From NCBI GenBank assembly GCA_913055205.1, contig CAJXJN010000003.1:1-64000 (forward strand): a stretch of 64,000 nt of DNA. The letters run 5' to 3'. Origin of the DNA: an uncultured Sulfurovum sp. (GTDB lineage Bacteria > Campylobacterota > Campylobacteria > Campylobacterales > Sulfurovaceae). Shown one piece after another: positions 25,417 to 35,068 of the stretch. A program made the translations under genes and the position numbers. How positions within the stretch are numbered: position 1 is the stretch's first letter; each line of letters begins with the position of its first letter. The notes under the pieces were generated by a model. The model saw only the letters and a program-made list of their open reading frames with translations. It was not told the DNA's origin and made no database searches.

Positions 25417-25909
25417 ATGGCAACACAATGGTTTTTAGAGTATGACAATGGTCAAAAATATGGTCCGGTATCTACAGAAGAGGCAAGAGGGTACGTCAGT
25501 CAGAATGCCCATGGGTATGCGTGGACAGAGGGATTCAGTGCATGGAAACCTATGGCTGAGGTGGTGGAGCTGACAGAAGCAGGCAATTTTCTCTCTTTGC
25601 ATTCCGGCCCTCCTTCAAGAATGGCAGGAAGCAGCCTTAACAGAGCAGATGAGATCGACTACACCATTTTTGGAGAAGATATCCAGTATGTAGAGATAGA
25701 GCTTGACCCGGGAGAGAGTGCCATTTCTGAAGCGGGTGCGATGATGTACAAAAACAATCATATTGTGATGGATACAGTCTTTGCCGTTCTCCAGACTTGC
25801 CGGAAGAATGCTCTCTGCCGCACCGCAGGGTGGAGGAAGTGACAAAGGGGAAGGTTCAGCTCTTGGTATGTTAGGTGATCTTGCTATGGGCGACAGATTT
25901 AACTTTTAA
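25417..25909 (+). pseudogene. Broken GYF-AIM24 family gene (internal deletion with frameshift)
   Basis: The start at 25417 has AAGGAGG upstream and gives a GYF_2-like domain (WFLEYDNGQKYGPVSTEEAR) and the first part of an AIM24/TIGR00266 domain (IFGEDIQYVEIELDPGESA, then [19 protein letters not shown]). The frame then changes at about 25775 and stops at 25842. In another frame the DNA continues as [15 protein letters not shown] and [18 protein letters not shown] to a stop at 25907, which is the usual C-terminus of AIM24 proteins. The middle of the domain is missing, so this is a deletion of the central part with loss of frame. Confidence 0.85.
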
Positions 25910-25923
25910 AGAGGAGAAGAGAG

Positions 25924-27258
25924 ATGGATAAATTTACAGAGACGACCTATACCAGTTACGGACAAAATATAGGGAACTCCTTTAAGGGGATTTTTTTTGG
26001 TATTGTATTTATTATCGGTTCCATTGTACTGTTGTGGTGGAATGAGGGAAGAAGTGTAGAGCAGGCTACCGCACTTAAAGAGATGGAGGAGAAGATCATA
26101 ACACTTCCTGCACCCAAGTATGATGCTGCCGTTGATGGGAAAGCGGTGCTGGTACAGGGAGCAGTGAAACCGATGAGTGAAGTGGTGGATCCTGAGTTCA
26201 ATGTGAAGACAGACGGATTGGTCTTGAGACGACAGGTTGAGATGTATCAGTGGAAAGAGAATAAAGAGAGCACCACAAAAGACAAGCTCGGCGGAGGAAC
26301 AGAGACAACAACAACCTATGAGTATGTCAGAACATGGTCCCCTTATCGCATCGATTCCTCCTCTTTTCAGCATCCGATGAATCATGAGAATCCGATGATG
26401 AACTACAAGAGTGAAAGTTTTAACACTGATGCCATGCTGGGTGACTTCTACCTTGACAGAAGCATGGTGGGTTATGTGCGTGCTTCAACAACCTATGCGG
26501 GGTTGAACAGTATGCCCAATCAGGCGGGAGTGGCAAGAAATTATAAAAGCTATCTCTATATCGGTATGAATCCTCAAACACCTATGGTCGGGGATATCAA
26601 GATCACCTATACCTACGCACCGGCAGGAGAGTATACATTTGCTGCTAAAGAAGAGGGAAAAAAATTGACCCATTATGTAACAGAGAATGGGAAAGAGTTT
26701 GTTTTTGTACGTAGCGGCAGAGTCTCTGCAAAAACCATTTTCAAAGAGGAGCTGGATGCCAATGCGGCACTGACATGGATACTCAGAGGGGTAGGACTGT
26801 TGGTAATGTTCTTTGGCTTTACGATGATCATGGGACCGATCGCGGCATTGGCAAAAGTGATTCCTGTACTCGGTTCACTTGCAAGCGGTGTGACAAGTAT
26901 CGTTGCCGCCGTATTGACATTGATCTTGGGTTCTGTCATCATCGCACTGGCATGGTTTGGTTCGCGTCCAATGCTCTCTTTGGGGATCATTGGGATAGGG
27001 ATCGCACTAGCTGTACTACTTGCGAAGTTCGGTAAGAAAAAAGTTCCATCAACATCGCCACAGGCTGCAACAGCAACTGCTTCAACACCTCCAGCAAGGC
27101 CTGAAAGTACTCCGCCGCCACAAAGAGATACCACTCCGCCACAAAGAGAAGATACGGTCACAGCTCCCGATAGAGAAGAGGGTGCTGCATCTTCAGAAAC
27201 TGAAGAGAGTACATCGCCTTCAAGAAAAGCTGTTACACCTCCGCCCAGAGAGTCTTAA
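25924..27258 (+). CDS. TMEM43-family membrane protein
   Basis: A 444-aa protein. It has an N-terminal TM helix (about 24-40) ending in LLWWNEGRSV, a large extramembrane region with PMSEVVDPEFNVKTDGLVLRR-like TMEM43 features (about 75-260), then three to four clustered TM helices (about 280-365) and a Pro/Thr/Glu-rich disordered tail. TMEM43 is a widespread bacterial and eukaryotic family without an agreed bacterial function. It directly follows the broken AIM24 gene and probably shared its transcript. Confidence 0.85.
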   Translation: MDKFTETTYTSYGQNIGNSFKGIFFGIVFIIGSIVLLWWNEGRSVEQATALKEMEEKIITLPAPKYDAAVDGKAVLVQGAVKPMSEVVDPEFNVKTDGLVLRRQVEMYQWKENKESTTKDKLGGGTETTTTYEYVRTWSPYRIDSSSFQHPMNHENPMMNYKSESFNTDAMLGDFYLDRSMVGYVRASTTYAGLNSMPNQAGVARNYKSYLYIGMNPQTPMVGDIKITYTYAPAGEYTFAAKEEGKKLTHYVTENGKEFVFVRSGRVSAKTIFKEELDANAALTWILRGVGLLVMFFGFTMIMGPIAALAKVIPVLGSLASGVTSIVAAVLTLILGSVIIALAWFGSRPMLSLGIIGIGIALAVLLAKFGKKKVPSTSPQAATATASTPPARPESTPPPQRDTTPPQREDTVTAPDREEGAASSETEESTSPSRKAVTPPPRES

Positions 27259-27267
27259 GGCGATAGA

Positions 27268-27393
27268 GTGAAACCTCTTAGCTCCTCATGGCATGCGGTG
27301 CAAAAGAGTATCGTTGCCCTTTTTCTGGTCGGGGTAACGGCAGTCATCGTCGTGAACTTTCCGGAAATGAAAAGGGGTGAAAAAAGCGGATGA
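27268..27393 (+). CDS. Possible 41-aa single-TM miniprotein
   Basis: From a GTG at 27268 (TAAGG upstream), 41 codons encode a short basic start, one hydrophobic helix (SIVALFLVGVTAVIVVNF) and a charged tail. It follows the TMEM43 gene by 9 bp. Its 3' end overlaps the convergent minus-strand gene at 27344. The call is tentative because the frame is short. Confidence 0.35.
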   Translation: MKPLSSSWHAVQKSIVALFLVGVTAVIVVNFPEMKRGEKSG

Positions 27394-27601
27394 GAAGTTC
27401 TATTTTTGATCTGAAATGCAGGAGATAGTAGCTTAATGCTGTGAATAAAAATGCAGAAAGATTAATGGTGGCATTAAAAAAGTTTCCAAATCCAATGTCC
27501 CTCAGTGTGGCAAGAGCAAAAATGAACAAAAAACTGAAATGAAAACCATACAAGAGGATCTTACGGTGGTCCATCTCTTTGTATGGAAAATATTGATACA
27601 C
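27344..27601 (-). CDS. Small membrane protein downstream of prfB
   Basis: An 85-aa protein from a GTG with a good ribosome site (AAGGGG), 24 bp after the prfB stop on the same strand. Two hydrophobic segments (about 15-33 and 43-62) lie between basic ends. Function is unknown. It probably shares the prfB transcript. Confidence 0.6.
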   Translation of the reverse strand: MYQYFPYKEMDHRKILLYGFHFSFLFIFALATLRDIGFGNFFNATINLSAFLFTALSYYLLHFRSKIELLIRFFHPFSFPESSRR

Positions 27602-27625
27602 CCAAACCCCTTGTAATTCTATTTT

Positions 27626-28720
27626 TTATTTTGCCTGGGTGATAAGTACACCCTCTAAAAGTTTGTCTATGTCCCCATCCAAAATAGCATCCACATTTGT
27701 AAAAGCCTGGTTGCTTCTGGTATCTTTGACCTGCTGATAGGGCTGCATGACATAGGAGCGTATCTGGTGTCCCCAGCCGATGTCTGATTTCTCTACACCG
27801 TCTATGGCAGCCTGTTTCTTAGCCATCTCATACTCATAAAGGCGTGATTTAAGCATTTTCATGGCAGCAGCTTTGTTCTTATGCTGGCTTCGGTCATTTT
27901 GGCACTGTACAACTATACCTGTAGGTTCATGGGTAATACGTATGGCTGATTCAGTTTTGTTGACGTGCTGTCCTCCCGCTCCGGATGCACGGTAAGTGTC
28001 TATTCGTATATCTTTATCTTCAATATCAATGTCAATATCATCATCGATCTCCGGTGAGACCATCACGGAAGAGAATGAGGTATGACGTTTGGCATTGGAA
28101 TCAAACGGGCTGATGCGTACAAGTCTGTGGATACCGTTCTCTACTTTAAGGTATCCATAGGCATTCTCACCTTTGATGATGAAGCTTACATCTTTGATCC
28201 CCGCCTCTTCTCCTGCCTGATAGTCAAGTACTTCGACTTTAAAGTCATGACGTTCAGCCCAGCGCAGATACATTCGGTAGAGCATACTTGCCCAGTCCTG
28301 GGACTCAGTACCTCCGGCACCCGGATGGATGGAAACAATGGCGTTGTTCCCGTCATGTTCTCCGCTGAGCATCATTTGTACTTCAAGAGCATTCGTACTT
28401 TCCTGAAGAGAATCCGCATCTTCGTACAGCATCTCCAACGTATCTTCATCTTTTTCAGCTTTAGCCATTTCAAAATATTCTATGGCATCATGTACAGCAT
28501 CATTGGCACTGTTGTACGTCTCCAATATACGTTCTGTTTTTGTTTTTTCCTGGGATATCTTCCCTGCATTGGCCGCATCATTCCAAAAGTTGGGATCTTG
28601 CTGCATCTGTTCTATCTCTTTGAGCCTTTTTTCCAAAAGGTTAGGTTTGACAATATTGGTAATGTTTTCCATCTTGACAGAAAGAGATTTTAAAAGTTCA
28701 CTGTATTCGTATGCATCCAT
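27626..28720 (-). CDS. prfB: Peptide chain release factor 2
   Basis: A 364-aa class-I release factor that recognises UGA and UAA. The GGQ motif is in [18 protein letters not shown] (about 239-256) and the SPF anticodon-like motif in [16 protein letters not shown] (about 194-209), which marks RF2 rather than RF1. The reading frame is continuous from the start; the programmed +1 frameshift site with in-frame UGA near codon 25, known in many RF2 genes, is absent. Confidence 0.96.
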   Translation of the reverse strand: MDAYEYSELLKSLSVKMENITNIVKPNLLEKRLKEIEQMQQDPNFWNDAANAGKISQEKTKTERILETYNSANDAVHDAIEYFEMAKAEKDEDTLEMLYEDADSLQESTNALEVQMMLSGEHDGNNAIVSIHPGAGGTESQDWASMLYRMYLRWAERHDFKVEVLDYQAGEEAGIKDVSFIIKGENAYGYLKVENGIHRLVRISPFDSNAKRHTSFSSVMVSPEIDDDIDIDIEDKDIRIDTYRASGAGGQHVNKTESAIRITHEPTGIVVQCQNDRSQHKNKAAAMKMLKSRLYEYEMAKKQAAIDGVEKSDIGWGHQIRSYVMQPYQQVKDTRSNQAFTNVDAILDGDIDKLLEGVLITQAK

Positions 28721-28781
28721 TCTTTATTCACTACTTTTTTGGTATGATTTTACCAAAATATAGCGAAATATGAGGTTAGGG

Positions 28782-29606
28782 ATGATAATAGCCAGAACAA
28801 TAGATGAACTTCAGGAGGCAAAGAGAGAACGTAAAGGCAGCATAGGGTTTGTGCCGACCATGGGTGCCCTGCATCAAGGACATCTTTCTCTTATACAGCA
28901 AGCCAGAAAAGAAAATGAACACCTTATCGTCTCTATTTTTGTAAATCCTACACAGTTCCTGGAAGGTGAAGATCTGGATTCCTACCCACGTAAAAATGAA
29001 GCAGATACCAAGATATGCGAACTTGCAGGCGTAGATATTCTTTTCATGCCGAACATAGATGCTATGTATGAAGCGGATGAACTCTGTATCGGTGCCCCGG
29101 CAATTCGTGGTTACATTCTTGAGGGGGAAAAGCGTCCGGGTCATTTTGACGGTATGCTGCAAGTGGTGATGAAACTGCTTAACCTCAGTGGGGCGACCAA
29201 TGCCTATTTCGGTAAAAAAGATGCCCAGCAGTTAGCCCTTATTACACAAATGGTCAGGAACTATTTCATGGATGTCAATATTATACCCTGTGAGATCGTA
29301 CGTGATGAAAGAGGACTGGCTTTGAGTTCCCGTAATGTGTACTTGCAGGGTGATGAAAAAGAGAGAGCCCTTTGTCTGTCACGTTCTTTGAAAAGAGCCA
29401 CAAAGATGGTCATGGCAGGAGAATTGAACGTGGAAACCATCAAAAGAGAGATGTTCAATGTACTTAAAGATGCTGATAAGGTGGAGTATGTCGCCATTGT
29501 CGACAGAGCCTTTAATGCCTTGGAAGAAGTGGAGATAGGCAATACCATTATATTGGTAGCTGCATGGGTAGGAAAGCCCAGACTGATCGATAATATATGG
29601 ATCTGA
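28782..29606 (+). CDS. panC: Pantothenate synthetase
   Basis: About 274 aa from ATG 28782 ([11 protein letters not shown]), preferred because GAGG lies upstream and homologues start here; an ATG at 28770 is in frame. Signatures: [16 protein letters not shown] (ATP site), VNPTQF, and FGKKDAQQL with a conserved KDxQQ segment. It condenses pantoate and beta-alanine with ATP for coenzyme A synthesis. Confidence 0.95.
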   Translation: MIIARTIDELQEAKRERKGSIGFVPTMGALHQGHLSLIQQARKENEHLIVSIFVNPTQFLEGEDLDSYPRKNEADTKICELAGVDILFMPNIDAMYEADELCIGAPAIRGYILEGEKRPGHFDGMLQVVMKLLNLSGATNAYFGKKDAQQLALITQMVRNYFMDVNIIPCEIVRDERGLALSSRNVYLQGDEKERALCLSRSLKRATKMVMAGELNVETIKREMFNVLKDADKVEYVAIVDRAFNALEEVEIGNTIILVAAWVGKPRLIDNIWI

Positions 29607-29607
29607 T

Positions 29608-31674
29608 CTAAAACAGATCCTCAAAAAGTTCATGGGTTGACCTGTTCACCGTGGTTTTAGGTTTGGGTTGTGGTTTCAGGTCGTGTTTTATTTTTGGTTC
29701 TTTTTTGATCTTCGGTTTTTTTTCTATATGAAATAGCTCTTTTGCCGATCTTTTTTTTGCAGGCTCTTTTCGTTTTGGTTCGGGTATATCAGGTGGGGTA
29801 GGTACAGTCTGCTCTGTGACACTCTCTTCATTTCCATACAGAGGCTCCTCTTTTTGGGCTTCCAATACCTCTTTGGGATCGACTTTCAAATAGCCCTGTT
29901 CTACCAAGATCCTCACGATATTTTTAAAGGTAGGTACAGCCGATTGTGAAGCAAAGTATTTGTGATAGCCTTTGGCACGGATAACAAGTACACCAATGGT
30001 ATATTTATGACCCTCTTTATCGTTGGCAAAGCCGTAAAAGCTGCTATGGTATTCCCTGACATAACGACCATGTTTTGCAATGTGGGCAGTTCCGGTTTTA
30101 CCGCCTATCTCTAACCCCGGGTACCGGGCTTTTACTCCTGTTCCGCGTTTGACTACTTCCAAAAGGATATCGTGTATCTGCTCGGCAGCTTTTTTACTGA
30201 CCGCATTCATATCTCCTACTTTCGGTTCCAGTGTATAGTGGTTTCCTTTTGCATCCTGAAGGTAATCTACGATGCGGGGGGTTACTGCTATACCGTTATT
30301 GTTAAAAGCACTGTAGGCTTTGAAGAGCTGTGCAAAGGTTACAAGCATACCATATCCGTATGCACTGTTGGCTCTGTGCATATTGTTGTTAAGCAGACGG
30401 AGCGGCTTGAGTTGGCCAGGCAGATCGCGTGACAGGTCAATACCTGAAGGTCTTGCTATTCCGAATTTGAGCAGTCCCTCCCTGAACTCCTGCCCGGTCA
30501 GTTCCCACGAGATCTGGGAGATCCCTACATTGGAGGAATGTACAATGATGTCTGTAGCAGTGAGTGAGTCAAACTTTTCATCATCCGTAATCGTTCTTCT
30601 TTTACCTATCTTCATACGTCCGTTATAGGTGTTGAATACAGTCATGGGCTGAACGACTTTATGATCCAATGCTATTGCCAAAGTGATAGGTTTAAGTACA
30701 GAGCCTGCTTCATAAGGGTATTCAGAGAATTTAGGGTTCAGTGCGGGGATGTCTTTTTGGGTAATGTGTGCAGGATCATAACGTTCTGAGCTTGCCAGGC
30801 TAAGTACTTTTCCTGTTTTGCTCTCCATCACACCTACGAGGATCTCATCGGCATCGATACGTCTTTTCATAGCATCAATCATCAGCTCTATCCTGCGTTG
30901 AAGTGCCAACGGGATATTGAGATGCAGATCCATACCATCCACACGTTGGATTTCTACACTGTTCTTATCATGTATCACAGCACCTACAACATCTCTTTTA
31001 CCTTTGAAATAGCCATTTTTCTTTGAAGTAATATGTTTTTCATACTTTCGTTCAAGTCCTTTTTTCCCTTCAGGTCTAGTGTATCGTCCATCACTTTTTT
31101 TACCCACATATCCGAGGACAGGACTCATGACATCACCCAGCGGAAAGCGTCTGGTTTCACCATTTTCAATGATGTCCAGTCCGTAAAGCACTTCAATACC
31201 GTTACGGTTTTTGATGGAACGAAATACACCCAGTTTTCTGAGTTTATATGCAAGAGACTTGAGTTGCATAGCATGTCTTGAAGTAATACTGTTTGAAAGA
31301 ATGATATTACTTTTTATCTCTTTTCCTTTACGGTTCTTAAATCGTTTACGTATGTCCGTCTCGGGGATACCGCTGTAAATACTGAAGAGTTTAATAAAGA
31401 CTTCTTTTTTTTCCGGTACGATACTTGCACCGCGTATGACTGCCTGATAGGTTTTTTGGGAGCTGCTGAGCGTATAATTATCTGCAGAGATGATAGACCC
31501 GCGAAAAGATCTGTCATGGATAATAGTGTTATGATTGGGGATACGTCTGTCTGAAGTAACCGTTTTTAAAACAGATGATAAAAAGATTCCCATAGCAACT
31601 ACTAAAAAGAGAAAAAGACCTAAAATTTTATATTTTCTTTTGTGAATTGCATTATTCTGTATTTTTTTATTCAT
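29608..31674 (-). CDS. Class B penicillin-binding protein (FtsI/PBP2-like)
   Basis: A 688-aa septal or elongation transpeptidase. It has one N-terminal TM helix (about 15-36), a dimerisation domain and a transpeptidase domain with SxxK in AGSVLKP (about 323), SxN in HSSNVGIS and KTG in GGKTGTAHIAKHG. A basic Pro/Lys-rich tail of about 90 residues follows. The features resemble FtsI/PBP3 of Campylobacterota. Divergent ftsW-murG genes lie 87 bp away, which supports a cell-division role. Confidence 0.9.
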   Translation of the reverse strand: MNKKIQNNAIHKRKYKILGLFLFLVVAMGIFLSSVLKTVTSDRRIPNHNTIIHDRSFRGSIISADNYTLSSSQKTYQAVIRGASIVPEKKEVFIKLFSIYSGIPETDIRKRFKNRKGKEIKSNIILSNSITSRHAMQLKSLAYKLRKLGVFRSIKNRNGIEVLYGLDIIENGETRRFPLGDVMSPVLGYVGKKSDGRYTRPEGKKGLERKYEKHITSKKNGYFKGKRDVVGAVIHDKNSVEIQRVDGMDLHLNIPLALQRRIELMIDAMKRRIDADEILVGVMESKTGKVLSLASSERYDPAHITQKDIPALNPKFSEYPYEAGSVLKPITLAIALDHKVVQPMTVFNTYNGRMKIGKRRTITDDEKFDSLTATDIIVHSSNVGISQISWELTGQEFREGLLKFGIARPSGIDLSRDLPGQLKPLRLLNNNMHRANSAYGYGMLVTFAQLFKAYSAFNNNGIAVTPRIVDYLQDAKGNHYTLEPKVGDMNAVSKKAAEQIHDILLEVVKRGTGVKARYPGLEIGGKTGTAHIAKHGRYVREYHSSFYGFANDKEGHKYTIGVLVIRAKGYHKYFASQSAVPTFKNIVRILVEQGYLKVDPKEVLEAQKEEPLYGNEESVTEQTVPTPPDIPEPKRKEPAKKRSAKELFHIEKKPKIKKEPKIKHDLKPQPKPKTTVNRSTHELFEDLF

Positions 31675-31761
31675 ATATCCCTCATCTGATGTAGAATTTT
31701 ATCAAAGTTATCTATTAAATCTGATAAAATACTAATTAATATTATTCAAAGAGAATACAAG

Positions 31762-32943
31762 ATGATAGATAAACCCCTTTTAGCTGCAGTAATAACACTT
31801 TTAACACTTTCATTGGTAATGAGTTATTCTCTCTCTACCTATACAGTGTTACATTTTCATTATACAGACTTTCATTTTTTTATTAGACAAGGTATTGCTG
31901 TTTTTATCGGTTTTGTTATAATGGTAATACTGAGTAAAATGGATCCGGACAGATGGTTTTCTATCGTTGGATTATTGCTTTTTATTCTCTTTTTTCTCCT
32001 TATGATCGTAATGCAGTTCTTACCCTCTTCATTGGTTAATGCTGTAGGCGGTGCAAAAAGATGGATTCATCTTGGCCCTATGTCTATTGCACCGGTAGAG
32101 TTTTTCAAAGTAGGATTTGTCTTTTTTTTAGCATGGAGTTTTTCCCGCAAACTTCTCTATAAAACAAAAATGGGTTTTATGGAAGAGATACGTGCATTTT
32201 CTCCTTATCTTGCAGTGTTTTTTTTAGCTGTTGTGATCATTGCCGTGTTTCAAAAAGATCTGGGTCAGGTAGTAGTACTGGGTGCGACCCTTTTGGTACT
32301 CTTTTTATTTATCGGCAGTTCTATAAAATTTTTTATTACACTTATGTCGGGTGCTTTCATTGCTGTAGTAGGACTTATTCTTTTCGCCCCCCACCGTATG
32401 GCACGGATAAAGAGTTGGTGGGGAACCGTACAGGACAATATACTTTCTGTGCTTCCTTTTGAATCGGTACAAAATCTTCGTATTGAAGTAGGTAAAGAGC
32501 CTTACCAGATATCCAATTCACTCAACGCCATCCATAATGGCGGATTCTTAGGTCAGGGTTTGGGGAACGGACAGTTCAAACTTGGGTATCTTTCAGAGGT
32601 GCATACAGACTTTATATTGGCAGGTATTACTGAAGAGTTTGGATTTTTAGGGCTTTTTTTAGTGGTAGCAACGATTCTTTTTATTGTCTTCCGTATTTTT
32701 AAAATTGCCTCTAAAGTGAAAGATCCCATGTATTATCTTTTTAGTATAGGTATAGGATTGCTGATCGCTTTTTCCTTTATCCTTAACTCCTATGGAATCT
32801 CCGGTATTACACCTGTTAAAGGGATCGCAGTACCATTTTTAAGTTATGGAGGATCACATATTTTGGCTTCGTGCATTGCCATAGGTATGGTGTTGATGAT
32901 CTCAAAAAAAGTACCAAGAGACAGTCAAGGGAGAATATTATGA
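31762..32943 (+). CDS. ftsW: FtsW/RodA-family peptidoglycan polymerase
   Basis: A 393-aa SEDS protein with about ten TM helices. Conserved segments include GGAKRWIHLGPMSIAPVEF, KDLGQVV, HTDFILAGITEEFGFLG and the C-terminal ITPVKGIAVPFLSYGGSHI. It overlaps murG by ATGA and is divergent from a class B PBP gene, so FtsW is favoured over RodA. Confidence 0.93.
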   Translation: MIDKPLLAAVITLLTLSLVMSYSLSTYTVLHFHYTDFHFFIRQGIAVFIGFVIMVILSKMDPDRWFSIVGLLLFILFFLLMIVMQFLPSSLVNAVGGAKRWIHLGPMSIAPVEFFKVGFVFFLAWSFSRKLLYKTKMGFMEEIRAFSPYLAVFFLAVVIIAVFQKDLGQVVVLGATLLVLFLFIGSSIKFFITLMSGAFIAVVGLILFAPHRMARIKSWWGTVQDNILSVLPFESVQNLRIEVGKEPYQISNSLNAIHNGGFLGQGLGNGQFKLGYLSEVHTDFILAGITEEFGFLGLFLVVATILFIVFRIFKIASKVKDPMYYLFSIGIGLLIAFSFILNSYGISGITPVKGIAVPFLSYGGSHILASCIAIGMVLMISKKVPRDSQGRIL

Positions 32944-33944
32944 GTATTGTTATGACAGGTGGGGGTACAGGTGGACACCTTGCCATTATTAAAGCAGTAA
33001 AAGAGTATCTGAAAGATGACGAACTTATCTATATCGGTTCAACAAAAGGGCAGGACAAACAGTGGTTTGAAAATGATGATGACTTTACACATAAATATTT
33101 TTTTGAAACGCGTGGTGTAGTGAACCAGGGAGGCTTGGGTAAGATCAGATCACTCTTTATGATGTTCAAAGCAACATTGCAAGCGATCAAACTTTTGAAA
33201 AAGCATCAGGCAAAAGTTGTCTTTTCTGTAGGAGGATTTTCTTCCGCAGCAACAGCATTTGCAGCAAAGATCCTACGTATCCCTTTGGTGATACATGAAC
33301 AAAATGCAGCACTTGGTTCACTCAATAGACTATTGAAGCCTTATGCAACAGCATTCATCTCCTCTTATCTGGAAGAGAGTCCTGTTAAAGCTTATCCCAT
33401 AAAACAGATCTTCTTTGAGAATGCACGCATTCGTCATGAAGTAAAAACCATTATTTTTCTCGGTGGTTCACAAGGAGCAAAAGCCATCAATACCCTGGCA
33501 CTTGAAATGGCAGAGGAACTCCGGAAAAAAGGTATCAGTATCATTCATCAGGCAGGTGAGAAAAATATAGAAGAAGTACAAAAAGCGTATGACAATCTGG
33601 GTGTAAAGGCAGAGGTATTTGGTTTTACTACAAAGTTGGCAGAGTACATGAAAAAAGCAGATATCGCCATAGCAAGAGCAGGGGCTTCAACTTTGTGGGA
33701 GCTTTCGGCAACCGCACTTCCGACACTTTTCATCCCCTATCCTTATGCAGCCGGTGATCATCAGTATTATAATGCACAGTTCCTGGTTAAAAAAGATCTT
33801 GGATGGTTGATGAGAGAAAATGAAATAGACATAGAAAAAGTATTGGTACTTCTTGATGAAAACTTGGAAGCAAAGAGTAAAGGGCTTATGGAGATCGTTG
33901 AAAAAGAGGGTAGTAAGAAGATTGCAGCACTTTTAAAAAAATGA
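32940..33944 (+). CDS. murG: UDP-GlcNAc:lipid I GlcNAc transferase MurG
   Basis: A 334-aa enzyme starting at the ATG that overlaps the ftsW stop (MSIVMTGGGTGGHLAI); a longer frame from 32871 would run through ftsW coding sequence. The GGGTGGHL loop and a second glycine-rich motif (FLGGSQGAKAIN), with IARAGASTLWE and PYPYAAGDHQYYNAQ, are diagnostic. It makes lipid II on the cytoplasmic membrane face. Confidence 0.96.
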   Translation: MSIVMTGGGTGGHLAIIKAVKEYLKDDELIYIGSTKGQDKQWFENDDDFTHKYFFETRGVVNQGGLGKIRSLFMMFKATLQAIKLLKKHQAKVVFSVGGFSSAATAFAAKILRIPLVIHEQNAALGSLNRLLKPYATAFISSYLEESPVKAYPIKQIFFENARIRHEVKTIIFLGGSQGAKAINTLALEMAEELRKKGISIIHQAGEKNIEEVQKAYDNLGVKAEVFGFTTKLAEYMKKADIAIARAGASTLWELSATALPTLFIPYPYAAGDHQYYNAQFLVKKDLGWLMRENEIDIEKVLVLLDENLEAKSKGLMEIVEKEGSKKIAALLKK

Positions 33945-33998
33945 TAAAAAATTCTGATACAATAAATTTATTAAATTAAATTAATTTTATAAGGAGAA

Positions 33999-34390
33999 TT
34001 GATGAAAAAGATAATAACAGGTTTATTTATTTTAGCTTTATTAACGTTAAGCCTTCATGCCTATGATAAAGCAGATAGAATACAGGATATGCAGACTATG
34101 GAAGCATCGATGGCACAGATACAAAAAGGGATACTGTATAACAATAAAAAAATGGTACTCCGGGGTGTAGAAAATCTAAAACAGGCATCAAGTAAAGTAG
34201 AGGTATCCCAGAAAACTGATATGGACTACAGTGCTACCTTTGCAAAAAAGCAAGCAACATCATGAAATTTGCAGATAAAGTCAAAGCAAATATAAAGGCA
34301 GGACATAAACATGCTGCAGCTACAAACTATACCAAAGTCTTAGATCAGTGTATCTCTTGTCATAATAAAATCAGAAAGTGGAATCAATAA
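33999..34390 (+). pseudogene. Small cytochrome c split by a frameshift
   Basis: The first frame (33999-34265) encodes a Sec signal (MMKKIITGLFILALLTLSLHA) and a helical domain with no heme site, stopping at TGA. The second (34262-34390), overlapping by ATGA, encodes 42 aa ending DQCISCHNKIRKWNQ, with CxxCH close to the C-terminus as in cytochrome c'-like four-helix proteins. Together they look like one gene of about 130 aa with a one-base shift near 34262. Translational coupling could in principle make two peptides, but the second alone lacks an export signal and could not receive heme in the periplasm. Confidence 0.75.
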
Positions 34391-34468
34391 CAGAATAGCT
34401 TGAATCATTTACACAAATATGACACAATTTAGCGGAATAATATAAATATATTTTTAGACAAAGGAGAA

Positions 34469-34906
34469 ATGATGAAAAAGTTAATCCGTCTAGTATCTGC
34501 CGGAGTAGCTGTATTTATGTTAAATGGATGTGGCGGTAGTGGTGATGATACTCCTTCAGCAGTGACAAATTTTTTGCTGACTTATGATGATATAAATGAT
34601 ATTTATGTTGGTGTAGCAGGGATAGATTACAGTTGTGGTCCAGATGCAGGTATTACGGATATTGATGGTGCGTTTACTTTTGTTCCCGGTGATGATTGTA
34701 CCTTTTATGACCTAGATGATACATTGTCGCTTTCTGCCAATGAAGATGAACTTTATATCAGTGGAACAGCAGGAGGAGAAGTTGGAATAGCTGATATTTA
34801 TTATTATTGTGACTCTTCAATAGATGGCGTCACAGATATTGACGGACAGTTTATTTTTGATCCATTTTCGTTTCCTCAAGGAGATGCCTGTACATTTGAA
34901 TTTTGA
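34469..34906 (+). CDS. Lipoprotein with duplicated Cys-containing module
   Basis: A 145-aa protein with a lipobox (FMLNGC, Cys at about 21) followed by a GGSGDD spacer. Two similar units follow: each has a Cys, then (I/V)TDIDG-x-F-x-F, then (G/Q)GD-x-CTF. In unit 1 these are SCGPDAGITDIDGAFTF and DDCTF; in unit 2 YCDSSIDGVTDIDGQFIF and DACTF. Paired Cys in each unit may form disulfides. The composition is acidic. Family and function are unknown. Start ATG at 34469 has AAGGAG upstream. Confidence 0.75.
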   Translation: MMKKLIRLVSAGVAVFMLNGCGGSGDDTPSAVTNFLLTYDDINDIYVGVAGIDYSCGPDAGITDIDGAFTFVPGDDCTFYDLDDTLSLSANEDELYISGTAGGEVGIADIYYYCDSSIDGVTDIDGQFIFDPFSFPQGDACTFEF

Positions 34907-34916
34907 TTTTTTGCTT

Positions 34917-34940
34917 GTTATGCCTCTCCCAAGGCGTAAC
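34917..34940. repeat. Solo REP-like palindrome
   Basis: GTTATGCC-tctcccaa-GGCGTAAC is an 8-bp stem with one wobble. The core cctctcccaaggcg also occurs (reverse complement) in the paired element at 48046-48076. It lies 11 bp after the lipoprotein gene and might also act as its terminator. Confidence 0.5.
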
Positions 34941-35068
34941 ATATGCTGAAACATTCATATCATTACACATACCCTTTATCTCCCAATAACCACAATTTAG
35001 CTAAAATATCTTTCAATATACAATAAGATCTCATAAATGAGGTTGATATACAATTTTAGGGACATTTC

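Noticed and set aside
28082-28693. 203-aa plus-strand ORF opposite prfB
   Set aside because: Shadow of prfB, Phe/Ile-rich without family features.
32871-32939. Longer start for murG
   Set aside because: It runs through ftsW in another frame; the ATG at 32940 overlaps the ftsW stop and gives the usual N-terminus.
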